DNA of 64,000 bases, from assembly GCA_028583415.1 (NCBI GenBank), contig CM053274.1:124001-188000 (forward strand). The letters are read 5' to 3'. The position numbers and the translations under genes are program-made. The notes below the pieces were generated by a model. The model searched no databases, was not told the origin of the DNA, and saw only the letters and a list, made by a program, of their open reading frames with translations. The DNA is from Protea cynaroides. Its lineage: Eukaryota; Streptophyta; Magnoliopsida; Proteales; Proteaceae. Shown in pieces: positions 42,873 to 52,957 of the stretch; within the stretch, counting starts at the first letter, position 1; every line of letters starts with the position of its first letter.

Positions 42873-44230
42873 ACACGCCCTCAAAAAGTTCCAAGGAGGG
42901 TGTGGTTGCATGTATGGTTTCATGATATGCGACCACACATAGCGACCATACACCCTGTGGTCATAGAAGCTGAGACCATAGGTGCAGCCACACTTGCGAT
43001 CCCTCAGCTTCTCGAAGTCTGAATTAATGGAAATAAACTCTAATTTAAAATATATAAATTTGTTAGGTTTCCATGTGGTCTAAAAGTGATTTACAAAGGT
43101 TGGACGAGGAACAACCATCGACCAAAGGTGAGAGAACTAGACCTAAACTAATTGGCTAAAAAAAAGTTGTTTTACTTACTGAGTCCAATGCCATGAATGA
43201 TTCTATGCTTGTATGCTTGTAATGTGCATTTCACATGTCAACCAATATTCAAGCTATTACTGATATATGCGTGTGGTTAGTGTGCTTGATGCGAGTGGAG
43301 CATCAGGGGGAGGACGTGACATTGTGGTTCATCCTCGTCACCAAACTCTAGCTCTATATGTACTCAAGTCTTTCCCACTAACATCGTTATATCGCCATTA
43401 CCTTAGCAGAACTATTACGTTGTATGGCATCAAGGGAGGTGGTCTCGGATTGTGTAGTCTCTGACTATACCAAGGGGCCTTAGCTCTATCTATATGGACG
43501 TATTGAGGAAGCTAGGGTGAGGCCTTGGATATACTGTTTGGCATTAAGATTGGTTAGTTGCAAACCCAGTTTGTAAGCCTTTGCCAATAGGGGCTTACTT
43601 GTTGGTATGGGTAGGGCATCAGGGGAAGCGTTATGCGGTGTTTGATCCAGGCACTTTAGCTCTATCTCTATTCCATGATGGGTGCATGTGGGACGAAAAT
43701 GGTGTTTGATCCATTGGACGGATTCACACAATCGTGTATAGAGGTGCGGCCGCCACCAATTTTTCTATAGCACATTGCAAACTTATAAACCAAACCAAAG
43801 ATATAAACTGAATGCATGCATATGTTTGTTGCATTGTTTTGTTTGCTCACTGAGCCATGATGTGTGCTCATCCTTTATACGTCGAATATTTTTAGTTGAT
43901 GATGAAGGTCCTACCATAGAAGTTTATATGAATGCACCAATGTACGGACATATTGCTACGATGGATGTGCAAGCTATGGTGTAGTTGCATGATTCATCGT
44001 GCGAGTGCAACTCATGTGTTTTCGATTAGATTTAGTTGTTGAATTATCAGAATATGTAATTGATTACTTTATTTTATTTTATGTATTTAGTCATTTGGAT
44101 ATAATTGGATAATTAATTATGTTATCACTGTTAGATACTCAGTTCATTAATATTAAAGACTTCTGCTATTGTTTATTTACTCTGATTATGGTTGTGGTTG
44201 TATTTGCTTTAATCAAATGGCATGGCCTAT
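42873..44230 (+). repeat. 5' LTR of element C, second part (ends in assembly gap)
   Basis: Continues the LTR of C after B1: GGTCG/CGACCACA motifs, TAGCTCTATCTCTAT motifs near 43470 and 43660, and the peptide block at 43928-44029. It stops at the gap about 90 bp short of the expected GGTGTGACA. Confidence 0.85.
43928..44029 (+). pseudogene. LTR peptide copy with one stop, element C
   Basis: Same 34-codon length: MNAPMYGHIATMDVQAMV, then a TAG, then LHDSSCECNSCVFD and the normal stop. A single nonsense change breaks it. Confidence 0.4.
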
Positions 44231-44730
44231 NNNNNNNNNNNNNNNNNNNNNNNNNNNNNNNNNNNNNNNNNNNNNNNNNNNNNNNNNNNNNNNNNNNNNN
44301 NNNNNNNNNNNNNNNNNNNNNNNNNNNNNNNNNNNNNNNNNNNNNNNNNNNNNNNNNNNNNNNNNNNNNNNNNNNNNNNNNNNNNNNNNNNNNNNNNNNN
44401 NNNNNNNNNNNNNNNNNNNNNNNNNNNNNNNNNNNNNNNNNNNNNNNNNNNNNNNNNNNNNNNNNNNNNNNNNNNNNNNNNNNNNNNNNNNNNNNNNNNN
44501 NNNNNNNNNNNNNNNNNNNNNNNNNNNNNNNNNNNNNNNNNNNNNNNNNNNNNNNNNNNNNNNNNNNNNNNNNNNNNNNNNNNNNNNNNNNNNNNNNNNN
44601 NNNNNNNNNNNNNNNNNNNNNNNNNNNNNNNNNNNNNNNNNNNNNNNNNNNNNNNNNNNNNNNNNNNNNNNNNNNNNNNNNNNNNNNNNNNNNNNNNNNN
44701 NNNNNNNNNNNNNNNNNNNNNNNNNNNNNN
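44231..44730. other. Assembly gap (500 N)
   Basis: Exactly 500 undetermined bases, probably a fixed-size placeholder. It hides the end of LTR C, its primer site and part of its antisense gene. Open frames reported across it are meaningless. Confidence 0.98.
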
Positions 44731-44925
44731 GACTAGGGTCCAACCTAGTGCATTGAAGTTCACCCCAGTGGCAAACCTGGTCAACTCCTCCAGGATAACA
44801 TAACGCCCTACCTCGATTTTGGCTGTGCCAAACTTCACCCACTTTTGGCTACAGTCATATGATAGGAATCGTGCCTTGTCAAACTTTCTGGTTGGGATGA
44901 TTCTACCCTCTTCGCCACGGGCCAT
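44731..44925 (-). pseudogene. Antisense gene of element C, N-terminal fragment
   Basis: ATG at 44925 (MARGEEGRIIPTRKFDKARF), then VGRYVILEELTRFATGVNFN and ALGWTLV up to the gap. It is diverged from the B1/E/H copies but shares the layout, the basic N-terminus and the Gly-Trp motif of the family. The rest is hidden by the gap. Confidence 0.6.
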
Positions 44926-44930
44926 AATGT

Positions 44931-45090
44931 CTGTAGGTTAGGCAAGTGGAAATGAAGTTAAGAAAGATGTGATTTTCTCTGGAAAGCTAGGAGGAGCTTT
45001 GGTGTGGGAACCAATGCCCCCAACTTTTAGGAAACACCTAGGTATGACCCCTGAAGTAAAATGAACAAAGAGAAGGCTAATGAATCATAC
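44931..45090 (-). other. Predicted 5' UTR intron of the antisense gene, element C
   Basis: Sense donor CCATCTAG|GTATGATTCA at 45090 and acceptor GCCTAACCTACAG| ending at 44931, 160 nt. Shorter than in the other copies but at the same place, 5 bases before the ATG. Confidence 0.55.
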
Positions 45091-45359
45091 CTAGATGGAA
45101 GATGTTGGGTTGTGTCGCCCAATGTAGTCGAAAACCAATAAGAATGGGGGAAGAAACCTTTGGAACACCTAAGGGAACCTCTTTCTCTATCTTTTCTCCT
45201 AGAGCCACTCTTTTGTGGGCTCGAAATGAAGACTTACGAGCATTTTATAGAGTTCTAGGTTTTACGAAACCAGTGGACAGATCACTTAAACCTTGCCTCC
45301 GCTTCGATTCGCTGATTGACCAAGAGTCGTTCTAGTTGGACTTTTGGTGCCAGAAAAAT

Positions 45360-45640
45360 AACCGGAGTCATTAAAAATAACCAAAGTCACATATCCGATA
45401 TATTGTAAACTTAGAAAAATTTTGCAAGTGTTCAACTGGTGGAACAACCGGATGGTTGATCATCCCCCACTTCCTTTGATTAACCTACTAGAAGTGGGTT
45501 ATTTTACAGGTGATAAGAACAGGATGACTAACCAGAGGGTAGTTCACTGATGCTGATCAACTGGTTTCCCCAATAAATTGGGGGGATTACTAACCGGTCC
45601 TACCTAACCGATGGAGCGTGCTCCCGATACTACTGTCGGT
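45360..45640. promoter_or_regulatory. AACCGG/CCGGTT-type motif cluster, element C
   Basis: Dispersed AACCGGA, CAACTGGT, CTAACCGG and ACCGATG motifs upstream of gag and of the antisense gene, at the place of the GGGTCG cluster in B1, E and H. Confidence 0.4.
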
Positions 45641-45812
45641 TCAAAAAATAGGCTAAAATGACTTAGAAAATGGGAAAATTTTTGATCCATTATTTATATC
45701 TACCATAACATAAAGTATTTAAGATATTATTATGGTTTAATTGGACTTATGGTTGATACTAACACGTGGGCATTTATAGATTTGCCCTACCAACTATCGA
45801 CCTTATTAAATA

Positions 45813-46211
45813 ATGCCTCCAAGGAGAAGACCAAGGGGGAGGAATGCCAATGTAATTCCTCCAGCTGAGGATGAGGGTAGTGTGGGCAGGGTGGTTCAAA
45901 TTCACCACCACATATACTACCGCTACCACCACATCCTCTTCCGCCACCAATTAATCTTTTACCGCCGCCTCCAGTACAAACGGCGGCAGTTATGGCAGCA
46001 ATTATGGGTGGATTGGTGCACAACCTAGAAGACCAACAAAGGAATACGACAATAGTTTTTATAGAATTATTGGCAGCTCTATGTGGTGTGCCTCCAGCCC
46101 CACAGGCTCCATGATAAGCACAAGGTGGGGGTATACCTCCAATTCCTCCTACACCACATGTGCATTAGCAGGTGCCCCTAGTTCCACAGGTTCATCGCGA
46201 TTAGGCACTAG
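45813..46211 (+). pseudogene. Gag N-terminus of element C, before insertion F
   Basis: ATG at 45813 (MPPRRRPRGRNANVIPPAED), a basic start followed by a frameshift into PPPPVQTAAVMAAIMGGLVH and NLEDQQRNTTIV, then stops. Cut at 46211 by element F; resumes at 55316. Confidence 0.7.
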
Positions 46212-46574
46212 TGTAAGACCCGCACGCCACGAACCCGGCCTATCCTTATATTTTGTGTCGGGACACGTCTACATATCATGGTCGAGCCAAGTAGACCAAG
46301 TGTGGAAGAAACCCAAGACCCAACATGAAATTTTACTCAAAAAACAGTCAAAATGAGGGTAGGGTCGCATATCTAAACAGGCAGGTCCGACCCCCTCATC
46401 GACCCCCACCATCGACCCGTGACCAGGGGTCGCAGGGGGTCTCGGATTGTCCGACCCCCTCATCGACCCCCAGTATTCGGGAAAAACAACACGAACTGAA
46501 AATTAGGAAACTTTCCTAATTTCGATTGGAACCTTTCCTAAACTCAATGGGACTTATTTTGGGAGGTTTTACTC

Positions 46575-46582
46575 TATAAATA
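46575..46582 (+). promoter_or_regulatory. TATA box of the 5' LTR of F
   Basis: TATAAATA followed by GGACGTCCCTAAGCCTC. Confidence 0.75.
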
Positions 46583-46726
46583 GGACGTCCCTAAGCCTCT
46601 TCCACTCCTTTTACAACCCTAATTAGATTGAGAGAAAGAGAAGAGAAGGAAGAGAAGAAGAAGAGAAGCAAGGAAGAGAAGAAAGCAAAAAAGATAAGAG
46701 TTGCTTAGAAGGAGTATTCTTCTCAG

Positions 46727-48175
46727 GTATGGATACTAATTCGATGAGTTTCTACAGACCTTAGGTTAGGTAATGAAGAGAGTATGATCTCGGAGAGTCC
46801 CAAACCATCAACCCATGGTTAGGTTTTCATGGAAAACCATAGGGGAATTCATGAAAGGTATATAGGTGAATGATTCATGGTTTTAGACCATAGAATGTGT
46901 GTAGAATGGACTTTAGGAGCAAGCCATAGGACCCCAAACATGAAGAATGGACTGAAAGGAAGAAAATTGACCAAACCCACAGGGGGTCGCACAGGGGGTT
47001 GATGGTCAATCGACCCTACCAGACCCTGAGCATCGACCCCCAGTGTTCGGGAAGTCCAGAATAGGGGTGGTCGCACCAGGGGTCGATCATTACTCCGACC
47101 CTACCTCCGACCCCCAGTTAACAGTATGGTTTTTAAATTCGGAATAAATTCTAATTAAGTTCTATCGACTTTGTTAGGTTTTTTAGCAATATAATAACAA
47201 TATAAAGGTGTTTCTAAAGCTTGGAAGAGGATCTATTAACAAGCTAAGGTGAGGGAACAAGACCTAAACTAATTGGTTAATAACAAACTGTTTTTATTTC
47301 TTGAGTCCAATACCATGATTGTGATATGCGTGTATGTTTGTAATGTGCATTCAACATGTCATCCAATATTTCTATTATTACTGTTCATGCATATTTAAAT
47401 TTATTGATTATAACATGATGATGTTGATGATGATAGGAATATGCATGTGAATGTTTGTGTTTGGCTGGTGTACATGGTACGGGTAGGGATGGTATCAACC
47501 AGTACTTCGATGTCATTCTCATCGGGGTATATTGTGCCATGGTCTATTCAAGTCATGTCCACTAAGCAAGTGTTAGTGTGCTTGATGCGAGTGGAGCATC
47601 AGGGGGAGGACGTGACATTGTGGTTCAGCCTGGTCACCAGACTCTAGCTCTATCTCTACTCAAGTCTTGTCCACTAACATCGTCGTATCGCCATTACCTT
47701 AGCGGAACTAATATGTCGTAGGGCATCAGGGGGGACGTGGCATTGTGGTTCAGCCTGGTCACCAGACCCTAGCTCTATCTTTATGGATGTATTGAGAGAT
47801 GCTGGGGTGAGGCCTTGGATACATTGTTTGACATTAGGGTTGGTTAGTTGCGAGCCCATTTTGCAAGCCCTCGCCAACAGGGGCTTACGTGTTGGTATGG
47901 GCAACCGGTGCAGTCATGCCGTTTTCATGGGGTGTATATTGTCCATGGTGGGTGCATGTGGGGCGACAATGCCATTTTTTTTGGGCGTTTCCACACACTT
48001 GTGTATAGAGGTGCGACGGCCAGCTATCCTTTCTATAGCACATTGTAAACTTTAAACCAGACCAAAGATATGAATTGATTGCATGCATATGTATTGTTGC
48101 ATTGTTTTGTTTGCTCACTGAGCCGTGATGTGTGCTCACCCTTTCGAATTCGAATACTTTTAGTTGATGATGCAG
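46727..48175 (+). other. Predicted intron inside the 5' LTR of F
   Basis: Donor TTCTTCTCAG|GTATGG and acceptor CTTTTAGTTGATGATGCAG|G, 1,449 nt. The exon before it has no ATG; the first ATG after the junction opens the conserved 33-residue peptide. LTR A2 has an equivalent interval of 1,478 nt. Confidence 0.45.
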
Positions 48176-48297
48176 GTACCACCATTGAAGATTATATGAA
48201 CGCTCCTGTGTACGGGCATATGGCAACAATGGAAGCTGAAGACTTAGTGGATATGCATGACTCCTCATGCGAGTGCAACTCATGCGTATTCGATTAG
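48176..48297 (+). CDS. Conserved Cys-rich LTR peptide, F 5' LTR
   Basis: From the predicted acceptor to the stop at 48297; the ATG at 48196 gives 33 residues starting MNAPVYGH, with an acidic middle (MEAEDLVDMHD) and ending SSCECNSCVFD. The F 3' LTR copy has a one-base deletion. Confidence 0.45.
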
Positions 48298-48578
48298 ATT
48301 TTATTTAGATTTTATTAAAGACATGTAATTGATATTTATTTAATTATGTCTCAGTTGATTTAACAATAATTTGATATTTATTTATGGTTATCACAGTTAG
48401 ATTCTCAGTTCATTTACTATAAGACTTTCGCTATTTATGTTATTACCTCTGATTAATGTGGAATGTGTTTTGGTTTATCATATGTGGGATAGCCTATTGG
48501 GAGATCCTGGTTGAACCGTTGGTTTATTGACGGTTCATCATACCGTTTCGAATGGTGGGGAATTGGGGTGTGACAACT

Positions 48579-48590
48579 TGGTATCAGAGC
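48579..48590 (+). other. Primer-binding site, element F
   Basis: TGGTATCAGAGC, four bases after the LTR. Confidence 0.92.
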
Positions 48591-50289
48591 TCTCGTAGGC
48601 CTTACCCATTAAACCTGAATACTACCACTGGAGTCCATGAACTGAGTTAGGATAAATTAAAAGCTTTAATACAAACAAACCATAAACACCTGTATTGGTT
48701 GAGACAGAACTTAACAAGACAATAATGTACATATAAAAAGTAGAACCATATATATACAATCAAACAGGAAGAGAAGACCAAAATTCATCCTGATAAACAA
48801 ATAATATAGGGTATTATCTATAAGTCGGGCAGTTATCTAGGAATAAAATGGATATAGTGCAGTAAGAAGAAGGAAGCATCTGTAAAGCAGAAAAATTGAA
48901 TGCCGAGTTGGTACTCACAAGATGTGAAACTTGACATATGACAAAGGAAGGAGAAAATGGCTAGTAATGCCTAATTCCCTGCAAAGGTAAAGGGAAAGGT
49001 CTCGGGCTAAATCCAAACAAAGATAAGAGAATAATGGTCACACATTAAGAATAAGAGAAACTATAAAGAAGCTTAAGCTATACTCCTGGGTGACGTGGAG
49101 ACTCAGAGTGAGATCCATTACAAGCTGATCTATTTCCCACTAAGCAAGAAGAGGATGTTGCAACTTGACCCCACCACTATCTGGGTCGAGAACGGGTAAT
49201 GAAAACTCCTCTGAGTTGGTAATCAGATTAGAGCAAATAAGAGGAAGTGAACAACCAGGCCACTCCAGCCAACCACCTGGACTACCAATTCCTTGGTCAC
49301 GGTTGTCATAAACTTGACCCGATAAAATACAAGAGCAACAACAGATGAGACCGACTATGGAAGTTGCTATGTAAATCACTACCCAAGTTGCTGATGCTAC
49401 ATCAACACCTCCGGGTCCAACCAAGTACAGTACCAATTGGTAGCATCACTGTATCCCAACACCTGTTATCTATAACACAGTACCTACCACACAGCAAGTC
49501 CCAGTAATGCACACCCCAGTGCAGAAGTTTGGTGCACAATAAGCAGTGTATCAAGGTGGTTAACCTTATTAGCCACCGATGTATGAGATAGTTGCATCAT
49601 GACAGAATGATCCGACAAGGATTGAAGAATGTCTTCTGAAGATGATACCTTGGACATTTTCAGCAAATGATCAAATCTATTATGGCCATATATCTAGATA
49701 GGTTTATATAGGATGCAATGCATTATTGATTTACTCTTATGATTATAGAGGATACACATACCAGATTTTAATTTCTCGAACCTTGACAGGATACCTTCTT
49801 GATTTAACCTGTCAATTGGAGTTATAGATATTGTTTCTTTAGTATTAGTCCTGATTATACCATTCTGAACCATTCTCATGATCGACAACATGAACAGAGA
49901 TATGAACTGAATGAATAGTTAAATGTTTAATCGTGTTGAGCGTACATCTTCTGATTTATACATGATTTATTGATGTACGGAATCTTTCTCCTGATTTATA
50001 CCTGATTTACTGATGTATGAAAGCTTCTCCAGATTTACTCTTGTAGTGCCTTGACCAATGGCATTATATACTTGAGAAAAATGGATGATTTCGCAGGTCG
50101 GATACTGAGAGTCGGATACCCATCGACCACCACCATCGACCCTGCATAGAAAAGACAGTATTTTTCACTGAATGATTTGAAAAATTTGAAAATACAATTG
50201 GTTAGTGTATCCAAATATGAGAATGAAGTATATAATGATTGCCTCACGTGTTCTATGACTTTTCAGACACTACACCACCAGAATAGGAA
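48591..50289 (+). other. Leader of element F with a decayed second gag piece
   Basis: No antisense gene. At 49310-49690 the plus strand encodes a broken gag N-terminal region (MHTPVQKFGAQ, then YQGG, PPMYEIVAS) resembling VMQAPVQNPEIAQGGYQYQP of the gag downstream. At 49945-50035 a unit with CTGATTTATACATGATTTA occurs about twice. A small CGACC/GGTCGG cluster (50095-50145) and acceptor-like TGACTTTTCAG (50265) precede gag. Confidence 0.5.
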
Positions 50290-51556
50290 ATGGCTGGGCG
50301 AAGAGGGAACAGACGAGGACGTAACCAAATCCCACCACCACCACCGGTAGATGAAACCAGTCATGAAATTCCTGAAGTACCAGAGAATCCAAACGTGGCA
50401 CCGCCAGGAGATAATGGTCAGGCAAATCCTACAAACTTGCCAGCCCCACATATAGATTTAGTTACAGTCGTAATGAACTTGGCACAACAAATGCAACAAA
50501 TACAACATGTGCAAACTAATATGCAAGCTGCCATAGGCGTGGTTTTTGCAGCTGCACATACGATACAGATGGCAGCAGGACAGGCAAGCAAAATACCAGG
50601 GGGAAATAATGCAGTACCCCATGCACCTCAAACACCAGTCATGCAAGCTCCAGTGCAAAACCCTGAGATAGCTCAAGGTGGTTATCAGTACCAACCACCT
50701 ATGTATGGGGCCTATGCTCCGTATCAGCTGGACCGCTCCAGACTGGTCGGACATTTTCTTAAGATGAAGCCCAAAGAATTCGATGGTAAGCCAGCAGATC
50801 CTTTGTGGCCGGCACACTGGATTGACGAAATGGAAAGAAATTTTATGATGATGACCGTAAATGAGGAGGAGAAAGTGTTGTGTGCCACATTTATGCTCAA
50901 GAGAGATGCTCAACATTGGTAGAAGTCTACCATGACATATCTATTAACCAAACACGCCCACTTGACCTGGGATATATACAAAGAGGAATTCTTTGAGAAA
51001 TACTTCCCTAGAAGTTTCAGAGATTCTATGGAGAGAGAGTTCCTGAGTTTATATCAGGGGCAGATGACTGTCGACGCATATCAACAGCGTTATGAGGAGC
51101 TGTTTTTCTTTGCACCAGTTAGTATGCAAGAGGAGGATACGAAAACCCGAAGGTTCGTCATGGGACTTAGGGGAAGCATACGCGAACATGTTTTGGGATT
51201 GCAGAAGAAAATCTACAATGAAGCTGTACAAATTGCTCGAGTGATAGAGTCGAGCCAGAAAGGGAGCTATTTTACTCAAAATAGGGGAATCAAAAGGCCA
51301 AATGAAAATTTTTACAACGGAGGAAACACCAAGGTATTCCAACACTTCCGTACCCAGGGCTTCAATGCTGCAACCAAAACCATTTCAGCAACCCCACGAC
51401 AACCAAAGCAAAATGGTGAGGGGATCAGATGTTTTAACTGCAACCAAGTAGGGCATGTCTCAAGAGAGTGTACTAAGCCCAGAAAACAACTACAACAAGG
51501 AAAAGTTTACGCTGTTTCAGCCAAGGATGCTTCTGTATCGTCTGATGTGGTCACAG
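50290..51556 (+). pseudogene. Gag of element F, near-intact (one nonsense codon)
   Basis: About 422 codons from ATG at 50290 (MAGRRGNRRGRNQIPPPPPV). The N-terminus is basic and Pro-rich, followed by a helix region (VTVVMNLAQQMQQIQHVQ), the capsid core (PLWPAHWIDEMERNFMMM, EEFFEKYFPRSFRDSMEREF) and an intact zinc knuckle at about residue 380 (CFNCNQVGHVSREC). The only break is TAG at 50920 where relatives have Trp (TGG-to-TAG). It ends VVTGMT and TGA just after the predicted splice donor, so unspliced RNA would give Gag alone. Confidence 0.9.
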
Positions 51557-51623
51557 GTATGACCTGAACCTGTCATTTTATGTTACATTATGAGCATGTA
51601 GACTAAATTAAAACAAATCACAG
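51557..51623 (+). other. Predicted 67-nt intron between gag and protease, element F
   Basis: GTGGTCACAG|GTATGACCTGA and CAAATCACAG|GTATCGTACC. Removal joins VVTG to IVPSN and the protease frame. Sequence closely matches the segment in element E, including GAGCATGTAGACTAAAT before the acceptor. Confidence 0.65.
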
Positions 51624-52900
51624 GTATCGTACCTAGTAATGACATCCTTGCCAGAGTGCTCTTTGATTATGGAGCTACTTATCCTTTTATATTTGTGTCA
51701 TTTGGAAAGAAGCTAAATATACCCCTTAAATCTTTAGACTACAAACTGCTTATATGATCGCCGATGGGAATTATGAAGTCCAAGGAAGGACCCAGTATAA
51801 ATGCTACCTTATGTTTCGCAGCAATAGATTCAGATTTAGAAAGAGAGTAACATATAATAGAAACTCGTGATGATCCAATTAAGCGAGAATTTATGGATGA
51901 ACTTATGGAGCAATAGTTCGTCGGTTGCGCTTGTGGCATTAAAGATCATCTCTGAATTGATGGATGAAGTAGAAGTAGTAATTTTGTTAGGTCTGTATAT
52001 AGGAACGGTGTAAGCAGACTTAGAAAAGGAAAACCAAACCCTGACTTTTGTTTTGGGAATGGGACTACAGTATCGTGAACTATGTCAATGATTTGCCACT
52101 GACTCCCAAATCGGTTGACATGGTTGGGTGATTGTGATCGCCTTATGAAGATAGCTCAGTCCATCGCTATACGATCTCGGTATGCTTTGGAGCGGCTAAC
52201 TAAGCTATATGTGGAGTGAATTTGCTACCAAACTACTATGTAGATGTCACCTAAAAAGCATGGTACGGTAAGAATGTAAAATTCTTTTGTTTTGGAATGA
52301 AGTTGATGAATGAAGAGTATTAAGACCTAAGCCTATTGAGGAAACCTATCAAGTAGCAGACAAGATCAAAGAAAAGGTCCAGAATAGTTCAAGTTGTCAG
52401 AAGAAACACCATGACCTTGAATTCGCCATAAGTGACAAAGTGTTTTTGAAGAAATCACTTATGCGTAGTTTGAAATGATTAGACAAGAAGAGAAGGTTGT
52501 ATTCTATATATGTGTTAGATCTTATAAACTTTAGAGAGACGTAGAAAAGTTGCATATCAATTAGCGTTACCACTATCCATGTCTAGTGTGCATGATGTAT
52601 TTCGTGTGTCTCTATTGAAGAAGTACATTGGAGATCCATATCAAAGGTATTGACCACGGAATCACTGGATTAGATAGAATGTTTAACTAATGAAGTGGAA
52701 CCAGCCTAGTTCATTAGTGGGAAGGTACAATGTTTCCAAAGCCGGGATAATTATTATATGAAGGTAACCTGGCAAAGACAAGACGTGGAGAAGAGTGCAT
52801 AGGAGGAAGAAGATGCAATGCGGAAATAGAATTCCCACCTATTGACTCAGAAGTAAATTCAAAATTTTGAGGACAAAATTTATTTTAAGGATGGGGGAGT
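51624..52900 (+). pseudogene. Pol remnant of element F
   Basis: The protease start is kept but the catalytic DSG reads DYG (RVLFDYGATYPF). RT and RNase H are absent, replaced near 51780-52030 by sequence I cannot place. Broken integrase pieces follow (LPLTPKSVD, IRSRYALERLTKLYVE, SMSSVHDVFRVSLLKKYI), with many stops. Confidence 0.75.
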
Positions 52901-52957
52901 TGTAAGATCCATACTTTCAAATTTCGAGGGCGAAATTTCTTTTAAGGGTGGTGGAGT
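52883..52957 (+). other. Duplicated polypurine tract of element F
   Basis: TTTTAAGGATGGGGGAGT is followed by TGTAAGATCC (52901), then a second TTTTAAGGGTGGTGGAGT and TGTAAGACCC (52958). The unit is 57 bp. The target duplications show that the outer TGTAAGACCC is the true LTR start. Confidence 0.8.

Larger units (their letters stand above)
46212..48575 (+). repeat. 5' LTR of element F
   Basis: 2,364 bp, TGTAAGACCC to GGTGTGACA. Seven GGGTCG/CGACCC hexamers in U3 (46364-46472) and six in the intron-like part (46980-47116). TATA box 46575-46582, long purine-rich leader, donor-like CTCAG|GTATGG at 46726/46727, TAGCTCTATCT motifs near 47645 and 47770, and peptide block 48176-48297. Confidence 0.95.

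Noticed and set aside
44119..44925. Open frames of about 195-232 codons running through the N block
   Set aside because: Most residues are undetermined; only the antisense gene head at 44731-44925 has real sequence.
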